64,000 bases of DNA from Methylacidiphilum kamchatkense Kam1 (GTDB taxonomy: Bacteria > Verrucomicrobiota > Verrucomicrobiia > Methylacidiphilales > Methylacidiphilaceae), in the NCBI RefSeq assembly GCF_007475525.1, contig NZ_CP037899.1, positions 682,001-746,000 of the forward strand. The letters run 5' to 3'. The notes beneath the pieces were generated by a model. It searched no databases, was not told the DNA's origin, and was given only the letters and a program-made list of their open reading frames with translations. This document shows positions 17,943 through 26,910 of the stretch, piece by piece (the first letter of the stretch is position 1; every line of letters starts with the position of its first letter). A program made the translations under genes and the position numbers.

Positions 17943-18791
17943 ATGTCATTTTGGAAAAACTTAGTAGGAAAATTTACAACACTTATTGGTCAAAAAGAAC
18001 AGGTAGATTGGGAAGCTATACTGATCGAATCAGACTTGGGGATAAATCTATCCCAAAAGCTTTATAGTTTGCTTGAAAAAGAAAAATTATTGAATAGAAC
18101 GGATCTAGCCGAAAAAAGAATCCGCAATGAGCTTATCGCTATTCTTGGCAACGGTAACCTTTCTTTTCCTATTGGCCAGCCAGGTGTGATTCTTCTTGTA
18201 GGGGTTAATGGAGGGGGCAAAACGACTACAGCGGCAAAACTCGCATATAAGTTCAAGAGCGAAGGAAAAAAAGTCTATTTGGCTGCCTGTGATACCTTTA
18301 GAGCTGCAGCAACCGAACAGCTGAAAATTTGGGCTGAGAAGCTTGAGCTACCAGTCATCTCAGCAAAAGAAGGAGCAGACGCTGCCAGTGTTGCTTTTAG
18401 AGCTTATAGCCAAGCATCCCAATCTCAGGCTGATTATTTGATTGTTGATACGGCAGGCAGACAAGCAAACAAGAAAAACCTCATGTTGGAATTAGGGAAA
18501 ATTAAAAAGACATTAGAAAAAGCATCTGGCCAGGTCCCACTTTTTGTTTTATTGGTTGTCGATGGGACTTCTGGATCTAATGTCTTAGTTCAAGCCAGAG
18601 AATTTCACGAGGCTTTAGGACTAAGCGCAATGGTTGTAACCAAACTCGATAGTTCCGCTAAAGGAGGAATGATCGCTGCTGTTAAATATGAACTAGGTAT
18701 ACCAACCTTGTTTATTGGTCGTGGAGAAAACCTAGAGGCTTTGGAAGCATTTAGTCCGGAGGGTTTTATTGAAGAGTTTTTCTCTCGATGA
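17943..18791 (+). CDS. ftsY: Signal recognition particle receptor FtsY
   Basis: 282 residues: N-domain helices (1-75), then the GTPase: P-loop 'LVGVNGGGKTTTAAKLAY', 'LAACDTFRAAATEQLKIWA', 'LIVDTAGRQANKKNLMLEL', 'VVTKLDSSAKGGMIAAV' and the closing 'GIPTLFIGRGENLEALEAF'. It is the membrane receptor that pairs with Ffh/4.5S RNA (ffs at 4820). The acidic A-domain of E. coli FtsY is absent, as in many bacteria. The 3' end overlaps the presumed ribD start by 23 bases. Confidence 0.96.
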   Translation: MSFWKNLVGKFTTLIGQKEQVDWEAILIESDLGINLSQKLYSLLEKEKLLNRTDLAEKRIRNELIAILGNGNLSFPIGQPGVILLVGVNGGGKTTTAAKLAYKFKSEGKKVYLAACDTFRAAATEQLKIWAEKLELPVISAKEGADAASVAFRAYSQASQSQADYLIVDTAGRQANKKNLMLELGKIKKTLEKASGQVPLFVLLVVDGTSGSNVLVQAREFHEALGLSAMVVTKLDSSAKGGMIAAVKYELGIPTLFIGRGENLEALEAFSPEGFIEEFFSR

Positions 18792-19866
18792 TCGTTACTG
18801 GATGCAAGAAGCCTTTAAACTGGCTCTTTTAGGGGAAGGTTTAACTAGCCCTAATCCCTCTGTGGGTGCTGTGATTGTAAAGAATGGGGGAATCATTGGA
18901 AAGGGTTATCATAAAAAAGCTGGAGCTCCTCATGCAGAAATCGAAGCTATAGAAGATGCCAAGAGGCATGGCTACTCAGTCAGTGGCTCTACTTTGTATG
19001 TAACCCTGGAGCCTTGTACATGCTGGGGAAAAACCCCTCCCTGCAGTTTGCGAATTATTGAAGAGAAAATAAGTCGGGTTGTGGCTGGTTCTCCGGATCC
19101 CAATCCTAAAAATAAGCCGAGAGCCATGGAGATTTTTCGTGCTCAGGGGATCGATTTTTCATGGGAAATCCTTCCAGAGGCAATTTTTCTTAATCGAGGA
19201 TTTTATCATTGGATTGTAACTGGAACGCCCTGGGTGATAGGCAAGATGGCTATGGCTATTGATGGAAGCTTTTCTGCTGGGATAGGAGATGAGAAATGGA
19301 TTTCTGGGCTTCCAGCACGAACAGTTGCTCATAAACTAAGGATGGTTTCCGACGGTATTTTAATTGGCGCTCAGACAGCCAGGCATGATAACCCTCTGTT
19401 GACTATCCGGCATGTAGATAAAAAATACAAAGTCCAACCTTGGAGAGCCATTGTGAGTCTTTCGGGAAGCCTGCCGAAAGAACTTTTTCTTTTTACTGAT
19501 TCTTTTAAAGAAAGAACCTTACTCTTTGTTAGAGTTCCTTTAGAGATGGTTTTAGAAGAGTTGGGTTCAAGGACCGTTGCCACTTTACTTGTGGAAGGAG
19601 GAAAAACGATTTTTCAGGCTTTTCTTTCTAAAGGACTCATGCATGAGGTGGCATTTTTTCTTTCTCCACTGATTATAGGCAAAGCCCATCACACCGAATG
19701 GAGCAATTCTATGATTGCATCAAAGGCTTTGTCTAGTCCTATTCCTTTGATCAATCCATCTTGGGAAGATTTAAAAGGGGATATTTATTGTCACGGACTT
19801 TTATTAAAGGGCGCTCAGTTCCTTGAAGAGATTCGCAATCAAGCTATTAACCCTGCTAATGTATGA
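18769..19866 (+). CDS. ribD: Bifunctional riboflavin deaminase/reductase
   Basis: 365 residues. N-terminal deaminase: 'LTSPNPSVGAVIVKNG', 'HAEIEAIEDA' and the zinc block 'LEPCTCWGKTPPCSLRI'. C-terminal reductase (about 150-365): 'WVIGKMAMAIDGSFSAGIGD', 'GAQTARHDNPLLTIR' and 'TLLVEGGKTIFQAFL'. Catalyses two steps of riboflavin synthesis. The start is probably TTG 18769, overlapping ftsY; ATG 18802 would remove the first 11 residues, most of which relatives possess. It overlaps hpt by four bases (ATGA). Confidence 0.95.
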   Translation: MKSFSLDDRYWMQEAFKLALLGEGLTSPNPSVGAVIVKNGGIIGKGYHKKAGAPHAEIEAIEDAKRHGYSVSGSTLYVTLEPCTCWGKTPPCSLRIIEEKISRVVAGSPDPNPKNKPRAMEIFRAQGIDFSWEILPEAIFLNRGFYHWIVTGTPWVIGKMAMAIDGSFSAGIGDEKWISGLPARTVAHKLRMVSDGILIGAQTARHDNPLLTIRHVDKKYKVQPWRAIVSLSGSLPKELFLFTDSFKERTLLFVRVPLEMVLEELGSRTVATLLVEGGKTIFQAFLSKGLMHEVAFFLSPLIIGKAHHTEWSNSMIASKALSSPIPLINPSWEDLKGDIYCHGLLLKGAQFLEEIRNQAINPANV

Positions 19867-20426
19867 ATACATTTAATAAGCCAAACGCTAGGTTATCCTA
19901 TAAAATTGGGCGTGTGTTACTTTCAGAGGAAAAAATTCAAAAGAGAATCCTCGAACTTTCGTCAGAAATTCGAGAAGCGTATCGAAAAAGGCCTTTTATG
20001 ATTTTAGGGCTTTTGAATGGTTCGCTCTTTTTCGTTGCAGATCTCCTTAAAAATTTACCGTTGCGGACAGAAGTCGAGTTTTTACAGCTTAAAAGCTATA
20101 CTGGAACAGTTTCCACAGGACGTATTCAAGGACTAGAATGGATAGACAAAAAAAAGTTTGAAGCAAAAAACATTCTTGTCATAGACGATATCCTTGACTC
20201 AGGCCAGACATTAAGTGCAGTTAAAGAAAAACTTTATGATTCAGGGGCATTGAATGTTGAGTTTTGTGTGCTTTTAAAAAAGCTAAAAAAAGAGCAAAAG
20301 CCGATCCAACCAAAATGGGTAGGATTCGAAATACCGGATGTTTTTGTCGTAGGATATGGACTAGATTTTGAGGGGATGTATAGGGGGCTCAAATCGATAC
20401 GATCTTTTTCTCTAATCCAAAAATAG
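19863..20426 (+). CDS. hpt: Hypoxanthine phosphoribosyltransferase
   Basis: 187 residues. Salvages hypoxanthine (and often guanine) to nucleotides using PRPP. Motifs: 'RPFMILGLLNGSLFFVADL', the 'LQLKSYTGTVSTG' flexible-loop region, PRPP loop 'NILVIDDILDSGQTL', and 'KPIQPKWVGFEIPDVFVVGY'. The C-terminal 'GLDFEGMYRGL' is typical of bacterial HPRT. The ATG overlaps the ribD stop, so translation is coupled. Last gene of the ribH-nusB-ftsY-ribD-hpt run. Confidence 0.94.
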   Translation: MNTFNKPNARLSYKIGRVLLSEEKIQKRILELSSEIREAYRKRPFMILGLLNGSLFFVADLLKNLPLRTEVEFLQLKSYTGTVSTGRIQGLEWIDKKKFEAKNILVIDDILDSGQTLSAVKEKLYDSGALNVEFCVLLKKLKKEQKPIQPKWVGFEIPDVFVVGYGLDFEGMYRGLKSIRSFSLIQK

Positions 20427-20540
20427 ACATAAGCTGGAATGTGCATGTTTTATGCGTGGCTCTAGAAGTTGTATTCTTGTTTGAGGTGCCCACTCTGTAT
20501 GATAGGTATCAACTCAATATAACACTGGAATGCTTTAGGC

Positions 20541-21020
20541 TTAATAACTGGTTTGGTCTTCTTTTGGCTCTTTTTGTTGGGTGTTAGAAAGCATTCGCTT
20601 AGTGGAAGAGATGAGGACAGGGGGGAAAAAAAGGGCGACGGTTCGTGCCAAGACAAGGATAAGAACCGCAAGACTCCATATCAAAATATGGATTCCCGAG
20701 ATCTTTTCATCGAATAGTAGGAGCATGAGCTCCCGAAGTACAAAGGCCGCTCCGGCTTCCAAAAGCACGTGAAGTCGAATACGGTCAAATTGGAAATATT
20801 CGACAAAAGCGCGTAATAGCTCGAGGATAACAACTAGAGAAAGAGTCCGTTCAACAAGATCGCGAAAATTTAAATTCGCCCTGTTTTTTGCTAAACCTGG
20901 AGCTAATTCCCATACGCTACGAACGATCTCAACCGCCAATCCAATAAGAAGCAAAAAAATGATGAGATTAAAAGCAATTGCGACCGAAATCCGAAAAAAG
21001 TGGAGCAGAACTTTTTGCAT
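20541..21020 (-). CDS. PsiE-family inner-membrane protein
   Basis: 160 residues from ATG 21020; the frame is open to 21122, but the extra N-terminal residues look non-family. About four membrane helices: 'AIAFNLIIFLLLIGLAVEIV', 'LVERTLSLVVILELLRAFVE' with 'YFQFDRIRLHVLLEAGAAFV', and 'GIHILIWSLAVLILVLARTV'. This matches the phosphate-starvation-inducible PsiE family, function unknown. It lies downstream of lnt with 120 bases between and converges on hpt. Confidence 0.78.
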   Translation of the reverse strand: MQKVLLHFFRISVAIAFNLIIFLLLIGLAVEIVRSVWELAPGLAKNRANLNFRDLVERTLSLVVILELLRAFVEYFQFDRIRLHVLLEAGAAFVLRELMLLLFDEKISGIHILIWSLAVLILVLARTVALFFPPVLISSTKRMLSNTQQKEPKEDQTSY

Positions 21021-21144
21021 TCCAGTGAGTTCCTGTTCTAAATTTGGGAAACAAACTATGGAAGATCTACAAGAAATTGTAATAATAAGCTGAGTAGCAT
21101 CATCTGTCAAATGGAATACCAAGAGTTCAAAGGTGGTTTGGATT

Positions 21145-22728
21145 TCAAGAAACCTTTCTTATTTTAGAAAAAGAAGAAAAACTCAAGGTTAATAAGGCCA
21201 AAGCGACGATCCAGTCTCCAAACTTTTTATATAAAGTTTCGGCTGGTTGATGCCAGCGAGCTTCTCCTAGCATTATTCCTTTACATTCGACAAGTTTCCC
21301 ATCTTTTTTAAGAATATTAATTATTCTTCCTCGTTGGTCTATCCATACAGATACCCCGGTGTTTGTACATCGGAGTAAGGGAGTATCCAGTTCAACTGTT
21401 CGAAATAGTGCGTTAATCATGTGGAGAAAGGCACCTGGTGAGTCCTTAAACCATCCATCATTTGTGATATCGATCATAAGATCAGGTTTTTGAACGGCCA
21501 TTTTTCGTACATAACTGGCGATCGTATCTTCAAAGCAGATAAGGGGAGCAATTTTGAGTTTAGGATTATCCAAAGAAAAGATATTGGATGTTTTCCCTGG
21601 GGTAAGATCAACCTGGAAAGGAACGAGTTTGCGCAGGAATGGAAAAATGTTAGCAAAGGGAATAAATTCCCCGAAGGGAACAAGCCGATTTTTTGCATAC
21701 AGTTCTAGCTCTTCTTGAGGATATTTGAGTAGGACCGCTACATTGAAAAGTTCTTCACCTGTGGCTTTAAAGGATCCAGAGAGAAAAGAAAAGGGCTGTG
21801 CTTGCTGCAGCTTGCGAATTGGTTCAAGAAGTTTTGGAGATGAAAAAAAATCCAAGCCAAACGGGCTTTCTGGCCAGCATATAAGATCTGGAAAATAGCT
21901 TAAAGATTGTCTGCTTAAAGTGATTTCTTCCAGAAAAGCCGCTTCGGGGTCGATCGTAATATTTAAATCCTGAGGGATGTTCGGTTGAATGGCTGCATAC
22001 CGGAGCTTAAAAGCTGGCTGTTCCGAAGGAGGATGTAAGCGATGTGCTCCATAAAAAATACAAAGAGCTAAAAGTAGCAGCAACGACAGTAATTCTAGTT
22101 TTGGAAAATAAAAAGAATGGGAGGCAAGCTGTCGATAAAGCGATCGGAAGGAAAAGAAGATAAGTCCATTAATGGTAGCGATAAGCCAAGAAAGGCTCAG
22201 GACGCCGCCAAGGCTACAGATTTGGATAAGAAGGGGACTTTTATAAGCACTCACTCCTAGTTCATTCCATGAAAAACCACTGAATAGCCAACTTCTGACC
22301 CATTCCAATAGAATCCACAGACTAGCACCGTTTAAAGCATTGAGGAGATTGGTTTTTGAAGAGTAGGAAGAAAATTGAACAATCGGTCTTCCTAAGGCCA
22401 AAAGCCAGAGAGCTGGATAGAAAGAGAGGTAAGCAACCAAAGCAGCCGTTCCTAAAATGGTGACATAACCAATCCACCAGAAAGACAGAGAAAAAAAGAA
22501 TATGCCACTAAGATAACCACTCCAAAATCTTGTCCAGGGCTTTTCCTTATAGTAATCAGCTGCGGCAAAAAGCGGAATAAGGCTAATCCAGCTGAAAAGA
22601 AAAGAAACATGAGGACTGAAAGAAAAAGCCATCCCAACCCCAGATAAAGATGGAACAATGAAAAAGAAGAAAATTCTCGCAGAGAAGATCTGTTTTGTTT
22701 TTTTTTCTTTTATTTTAAGATTTTCCAT
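21145..22728 (-). CDS. lnt: Apolipoprotein N-acyltransferase
   Basis: 527 residues. N-terminal membrane domain (six or so helices, 1-220), then a periplasmic nitrilase domain with the Glu-Lys-Cys triad: 'ICWPESPFGLDFF' (Glu), 'KNRLVPFGEFIPFA' (Lys) and 'IAPLICFEDTIASYV' (Cys). 'DITNDGWFKDSPGAFLHMIN' is the usual end block. It adds the third acyl chain to lipoproteins, last step of maturation. Substrates probably include the lipoprotein at 5052. Transcribed toward psiE; divergent from the PpiD-like gene with about 120 bases between. Confidence 0.94.
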   Translation of the reverse strand: MENLKIKEKKTKQIFSARIFFFFIVPSLSGVGMAFSFSPHVSFLFSWISLIPLFAAADYYKEKPWTRFWSGYLSGIFFFSLSFWWIGYVTILGTAALVAYLSFYPALWLLALGRPIVQFSSYSSKTNLLNALNGASLWILLEWVRSWLFSGFSWNELGVSAYKSPLLIQICSLGGVLSLSWLIATINGLIFFSFRSLYRQLASHSFYFPKLELLSLLLLLALCIFYGAHRLHPPSEQPAFKLRYAAIQPNIPQDLNITIDPEAAFLEEITLSRQSLSYFPDLICWPESPFGLDFFSSPKLLEPIRKLQQAQPFSFLSGSFKATGEELFNVAVLLKYPQEELELYAKNRLVPFGEFIPFANIFPFLRKLVPFQVDLTPGKTSNIFSLDNPKLKIAPLICFEDTIASYVRKMAVQKPDLMIDITNDGWFKDSPGAFLHMINALFRTVELDTPLLRCTNTGVSVWIDQRGRIINILKKDGKLVECKGIMLGEARWHQPAETLYKKFGDWIVALALLTLSFSSFSKIRKVS

Positions 22729-22847
22729 GGATGGTTTTAAAACTTATGAAAATTAAAGTGAATGAAAAAAGGAATTTTCTTTTCTTCTCCTTTTTCTCTT
22801 TTATGCGTATTCCAAAGAAATATAGCTAATGAGGATAAGAACGAAAT

Positions 22848-24374
22848 ATGTTGAAAATATTGCGTACGCATTCGTGGTTGCTTGTAGTTGTGCTTGCTGT
22901 CATTGGCGTCTCCTTCTTGCTGTTTTTTAACATACCCGCAATGAGCGGATTAAAAAATCCGTCAGTTGCCAAAATTGCCGGCAAGAGCATTTCATTAGAA
23001 ACGTTCAGATTAGCTAGGCAAGCCAGCTCGATAGAGATTGCCTTGAGTTCTGGGAATCAACCTTATGGGGAAAATCTCCAGCAAATACTCGATCAAATGG
23101 CCTGGACGCGATTGCTTTTCCTACAAGCCGCAAAAGAGTTGCATTGCTTGGTTCCTGAAGAAGAAGTGGTTCAATTCATTCAGCAGCTTCCCTTTCTTCA
23201 GAAGGAGGGAAAATATGATCCTGCAATTTATCAACGTTTTGTTTCTTCCTTCTTGGTTCCACAAGGTATAACTGAAGAAAGATTTCTGCAGGTGATGCAT
23301 GAAGAGCTTTTGATTGGAGAGGTTAAAAAAGTTTTAGTTGCCCCTGTAGAAGTTGTTTCAGGGGAATTAGATGAAATTTATAATATGACTTTTGGGGCTG
23401 TGCAGGTGGTTCTATTCAGGCTCAACATCGATCCTTTTATGCAAGGTCTTCAAGTGAAACCCGAAGAAATTGAAAAAGAATATAAAAGCCATTCCAAGGA
23501 TCCGGAATATTATACGGCAGAAAAAAGAAAAGCGGGCTATGTGTTTTTTCCTTTTCCTCCAGAATGGCAATCTCTAAAAGGAAAAGACCTTGAAGAGGCC
23601 AAAAGGAAGCTTTTAGAAAAAGCCGAAGATTTTTCAGTAGATACTGTGAGACTAATGGAATCTTCTCAAGCTGCTGAGATTGAAAAGATAGCTAAGGAAA
23701 AAAATCTTTCTTACCGCCTTACTCCCTTTTTTTCTTTAGATCATCCTCCTACGGAGGTAGAGGAACCTGAAAAATTTGCCAAAGCCGTTTTTGAACTCTC
23801 TCAAGAAAAGCCTGTTAGTGATCCGATTGAAACTTCCAAAGGATATTATGTCATCGTTCTCCTTGGAGTAGAAAAAGGGGTGTTGCGGCCTTTTGAGCAA
23901 GTAAAATCCATCATTGAAGAAAAGCTTAAGCGAAAGAAAGCCTTAGAAGCTCTTTTCGAAAAATCGACCGCTATTGAAAAAGAGCTAAATAAGGCGCTGA
24001 AAGAGGGGAGGGACATCGAACAAGTAGCTAGGGCTCAAGGACTTTTGATAGAAAAGCCTCCTTCTTTTATTCCTGTTGATCCTCCAAAAGACTTAAAAGC
24101 CGCTGCTGAAATAGGATTTGCTTGTCAGCTATTGGAACCATCGCGGTTAAGTCGTTTTCTGCCTACACCGGAAGGTGGGGTGTTTGTGTATCTACAGAAC
24201 CGTTTTGCTCCGGCATTGCCCAATGAGATGGAAATTAAAAACAAGCTTGAAAAAGATCTGCTTATGAGCAGAAGGCAAGCATTCCTAGAGGAATGGGTGT
24301 TATGGAGAAGCAAACAGCCAGGTTATATGCCTCCTGCTTCTTTGTTGCAAACCGCTAGTATACAAGATCAGTAA
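22848..24374 (+). CDS. PpiD/SurA-like membrane-anchored peptidyl-prolyl isomerase
   Basis: 508 residues. An N-terminal membrane anchor ('WLLVVVLAVIGVSFLLFF') is followed by a SurA_N-type chaperone region (about 45-150: 'LIEEVVQFIQ'-like helices and 'LPFLQKEGKYDPAIYQRFVS'). A parvulin-like part (about 220-350) ends in 'PIETSKGYYVIVLLGVEKG', and a helical C-terminus follows. It should help fold exported proteins at the outer face of the inner membrane. The parvulin region is weakly conserved by eye. Monocistronic between lnt and lptF/G. Confidence 0.82.
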   Translation: MLKILRTHSWLLVVVLAVIGVSFLLFFNIPAMSGLKNPSVAKIAGKSISLETFRLARQASSIEIALSSGNQPYGENLQQILDQMAWTRLLFLQAAKELHCLVPEEEVVQFIQQLPFLQKEGKYDPAIYQRFVSSFLVPQGITEERFLQVMHEELLIGEVKKVLVAPVEVVSGELDEIYNMTFGAVQVVLFRLNIDPFMQGLQVKPEEIEKEYKSHSKDPEYYTAEKRKAGYVFFPFPPEWQSLKGKDLEEAKRKLLEKAEDFSVDTVRLMESSQAAEIEKIAKEKNLSYRLTPFFSLDHPPTEVEEPEKFAKAVFELSQEKPVSDPIETSKGYYVIVLLGVEKGVLRPFEQVKSIIEEKLKRKKALEALFEKSTAIEKELNKALKEGRDIEQVARAQGLLIEKPPSFIPVDPPKDLKAAAEIGFACQLLEPSRLSRFLPTPEGGVFVYLQNRFAPALPNEMEIKNKLEKDLLMSRRQAFLEEWVLWRSKQPGYMPPASLLQTASIQDQ

Positions 24375-24380
24375 GTTGTT

Positions 24381-25490
24381 TTAGCTTTTCTCAAATAGCC
24401 GGATTCCAAAAAGAGGAGCAATTCTAAATAGAGAAATGGTAGCAAAAACACATAACGGGGTAAAAATTGCAATAGCTGGGGGAATTCTCATGCCTTGACC
24501 TAAAATCTGAAAAAAGTGGAAGATCAAATAAAAGGCGATAAGAATAAAAAGGGCATTAAAAACTCCTGCAGCCGGATGTCTGCTACTAAGTCTTCCTCCT
24601 TCTGCTAACCCAATAAGAAGAAGGACAAGGACTGATAGAGGTTCGGCAATGAGAGTATAGAATTGGACTTGATAGGGAGCAAGGAGTGTTTTTTGGATAT
24701 TTCCTGGATTCTCAATCAGTTTCCATAACTCTGAGGCATTTAGATCACGCGGTTTTTTTTCAAGCGCCACCATTTGTCTGGGAGGCGTTGTCCAGGAAAT
24801 AAGGGAAAGAGACTCAAAATAGGTGCTTTGAAGAAAATTACTTGAGCTGTCATAGTCGATGCGATTGACATCGTTAAGGATCCAGTGGCCATCTTTCCAG
24901 ATGGCTGTACGAGCAAAGTATTTTTTCAAGTCTTTCCCAGAATCTTCTTGAACAACGACTTCAACGTCTTCTCCCTGATTTTTGACAAAATCTAGCTGGC
25001 GGAAATACCATATTCTTTTTTCTGCCTTTTCCCTGTAAATGATGCCACGGACAGCATGAACCGATCCTTTGTTTCCTTTGATATCCTCCATGATTTGATC
25101 TCTTTTTGCCTGTGAATTGCCACCTGGACCAAGCTGTAGGGCGATAAGAAAGACCGTCATAATAAGACCGATTATCAAAAAAGGGGAAAAGATTTTTTGC
25201 AATGGAACACCACAGGCTTGCATGGCAACAAATTCACCATGTCTGTGAAGCTGCATGAGAAAATAAAGAGAAGCAAAAAGGGAAGCAGGCGGAACAATCA
25301 TGATCACTACGGCTGGAAGATAAGCTACATAATAATTAAAAATCTGACGCGCCGTGGCTTTGTTTTGAATGAAATCTTCTAATGATCCAAAAAGATCGGC
25401 AATGATCACAAGCGAACAAAACGCAAGGATCGTAAAGAGTAAGGGATAGAGGAAACCTTTAAAAAGATAGCGGAACAAAATTTTTTTCAT
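24381..25490 (-). CDS. LptF/LptG-family LPS-export permease
   Basis: 369 residues. First helices 'LFKGFLYPLLFTILAFCSLV', 'ADLFGSLEDFIQN' and 'YLPAVVIMIVPPASLFASLY', then a periplasmic beta-jellyroll (about 130-260) and three C-terminal helices ('PLSVLVLLLIGLAEGGRLSS' and beyond). This is the YjgP/YjgQ permease layout, part of the LptBFGC extractor for lipopolysaccharide. Whether LptF or LptG cannot be decided from sequence by eye; the partner is not in the window. The coding end lies 7 bases from the convergent PpiD-like stop. Confidence 0.87.
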   Translation of the reverse strand: MKKILFRYLFKGFLYPLLFTILAFCSLVIIADLFGSLEDFIQNKATARQIFNYYVAYLPAVVIMIVPPASLFASLYFLMQLHRHGEFVAMQACGVPLQKIFSPFLIIGLIMTVFLIALQLGPGGNSQAKRDQIMEDIKGNKGSVHAVRGIIYREKAEKRIWYFRQLDFVKNQGEDVEVVVQEDSGKDLKKYFARTAIWKDGHWILNDVNRIDYDSSSNFLQSTYFESLSLISWTTPPRQMVALEKKPRDLNASELWKLIENPGNIQKTLLAPYQVQFYTLIAEPLSVLVLLLIGLAEGGRLSSRHPAAGVFNALFILIAFYLIFHFFQILGQGMRIPPAIAIFTPLCVFATISLFRIAPLFGIRLFEKS

Positions 25491-25542
25491 TATGGAACCA
25501 CTTGAATTATGATGGACAAGCTAACCCTTTTTTTACAAGAAT

Positions 25543-26136
25543 ATGGAAAAAATGTCGGTCAATTCAACCCAAATTATAGAAAGAGAACTAGAGCAGCTAC
25601 GCCAGCTAGCTTCCAATATGATGATGGATTCTGTGGATATTCTCTCTAGAATTGCTGATAAACTGCTCGAATGTTTCAAAAAAAATGGAAAGCTCCTTTG
25701 TGCTGGCAACGGAGGAAGTGCTGCTCAAGCTATGCATTTTGCAGAAGAACTCTTGGGAAAATTTCGAACCAAAAGAGCGCCTTTAGCGGCTATCTCTTTA
25801 GCATCCGATGGATCCACGCTTAGTTGTATTGCAAATGATTTTGGATTTGAAGAAATCTTTTCAAGACAAATAGAAGCTCTTGGATATCCAGAAGATCTGT
25901 TGATCCTTTTTTCTACAAGCGGTAATTCTCGAAATCTCATTAAGGCGGCGCAATCAGCCAGGAATAGGGGTATGTTTTCAATTGCTTTTCTGGGAAACGG
26001 AGGAGGAGAGCTATGCAGACAGGTCGATCTGTCCTGGATCGTACCGAGTGAAAATCCCTCAAGAATACAAGAAATGCATTGTTGGGCTGTGCATGCCCTT
26101 TTAGAGATTATTGAATCTTGGAAAATCAGTATCTAA
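25543..26136 (+). CDS. gmhA: Sedoheptulose-7-phosphate isomerase (GmhA) / DiaA-type SIS protein
   Basis: 197 residues, one SIS domain: 'KLLCAGNGGSAAQAMHFAEE', 'SLASDGSTLSCIANDFGFEE', 'DLLILFSTSGNSRNLIKAA' and 'ENPSRIQEMHCWAVHALLEI', which includes the His/Glu block of GmhA. In that role it starts ADP-heptose synthesis for LPS core. The GmhA relative DiaA (initiator of replication) is the alternative; LPS context (lptF/G divergent next door) favours GmhA. ATG 25543 used, with ATG 25552 possible. Confidence 0.85.
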   Translation: MEKMSVNSTQIIERELEQLRQLASNMMMDSVDILSRIADKLLECFKKNGKLLCAGNGGSAAQAMHFAEELLGKFRTKRAPLAAISLASDGSTLSCIANDFGFEEIFSRQIEALGYPEDLLILFSTSGNSRNLIKAAQSARNRGMFSIAFLGNGGGELCRQVDLSWIVPSENPSRIQEMHCWAVHALLEIIESWKISI

Positions 26137-26166
26137 TAGCTAGATAAACTTTATTATACAGGCAGA

Positions 26167-26610
26167 TTAGAGCAGTTTTACTTTGAACAAAGGCTTATTA
26201 AAATCTACAGGCTTACCATTTTCTGCTAGCACCTCTGTAATGATCCCATGAACTTCCGCTTTAATTTCGTTCATGACTTTCATCGCTTCTATAATGCATA
26301 CTACAGTATCTTCTGTGACTTCTTGCCCAACTTCTACGTAGGGCTGGGCATTGGGAGAAGGGGATCGATAAAATATGCCTACCATAGGCGAGCGAATTTC
26401 TGTAAACTTGGGAGAAGCAAGTAAAGATGGTTCTTTGTCTTTGACTTCGACCAGATGTCCGCCAGAAGAAGGAGGAGCAGAGACCAATGGAGGATGTGGA
26501 GGAAAGTCTTTTCGAAGCCTCAGTTTGATGTTTTCTTCTTCGATCTCTATTTCATTTAGATTGTTTTTTACCATCAGTTCGATAAGTTCAGCAATTTTAG
26601 CTATATCCAT
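26167..26610 (-). CDS. accB: Biotin carboxyl carrier protein of acetyl-CoA carboxylase
   Basis: 147 residues. N-terminal helix 'IAKIAELIELMVKNNLNEIE' with 'EENIKLRLRK', a Pro/Ser-rich linker (about 38-60), then the biotinyl domain beginning 'IRSPMVGIFYRSPSP' and carrying the biotinylation motif 'VCIIEAMKVMNEI' (Lys in AMKV). It carries carboxybiotin between AccC and AccA/AccD. accC, its usual next gene, is not adjacent and not in the window. BirA (35643) would attach the biotin. It converges with gmhA, stops 30 bases apart. Confidence 0.96.
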   Translation of the reverse strand: MDIAKIAELIELMVKNNLNEIEIEEENIKLRLRKDFPPHPPLVSAPPSSGGHLVEVKDKEPSLLASPKFTEIRSPMVGIFYRSPSPNAQPYVEVGQEVTEDTVVCIIEAMKVMNEIKAEVHGIITEVLAENGKPVDFNKPLFKVKLL

Positions 26611-26910
26611 ATCATTTGTTCCCCTTTTTTCTTAAACCGATGCTTCTCATTTTGTGCAAAATCTCTTTCCAATCAATTCATTTCGTTAATTCTATTGTAT
26701 TGGTTCTTACTTGGCTGAAAAAATGTTCGGTAACTAAACATTCAACTTAGGTATTCCATCCTTCCTCTTTTTCTCTTGTTTTTCTCCAATTCTGTCAATT
26801 TTTTTCCCTTCTTTTGTACTCTTGTTTCCTGTTTGAAAATAATAAGGTTCCTTCTGTTTCCTTTGCTAGCCTTTGTTTGCTTTTTAGACTCTGTTTTTTC
26901 TCTTTTCCTT
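26611..26910. other. Intergenic upstream of accB
   Basis: 300 bases between accB and the holB stop; it should hold the accB promoter. The stretch 26740-26900 is extremely pyrimidine-rich on the plus strand, which produces a spurious Lys/Arg-rich frame on the minus strand. No other structure noted. Confidence 0.4.
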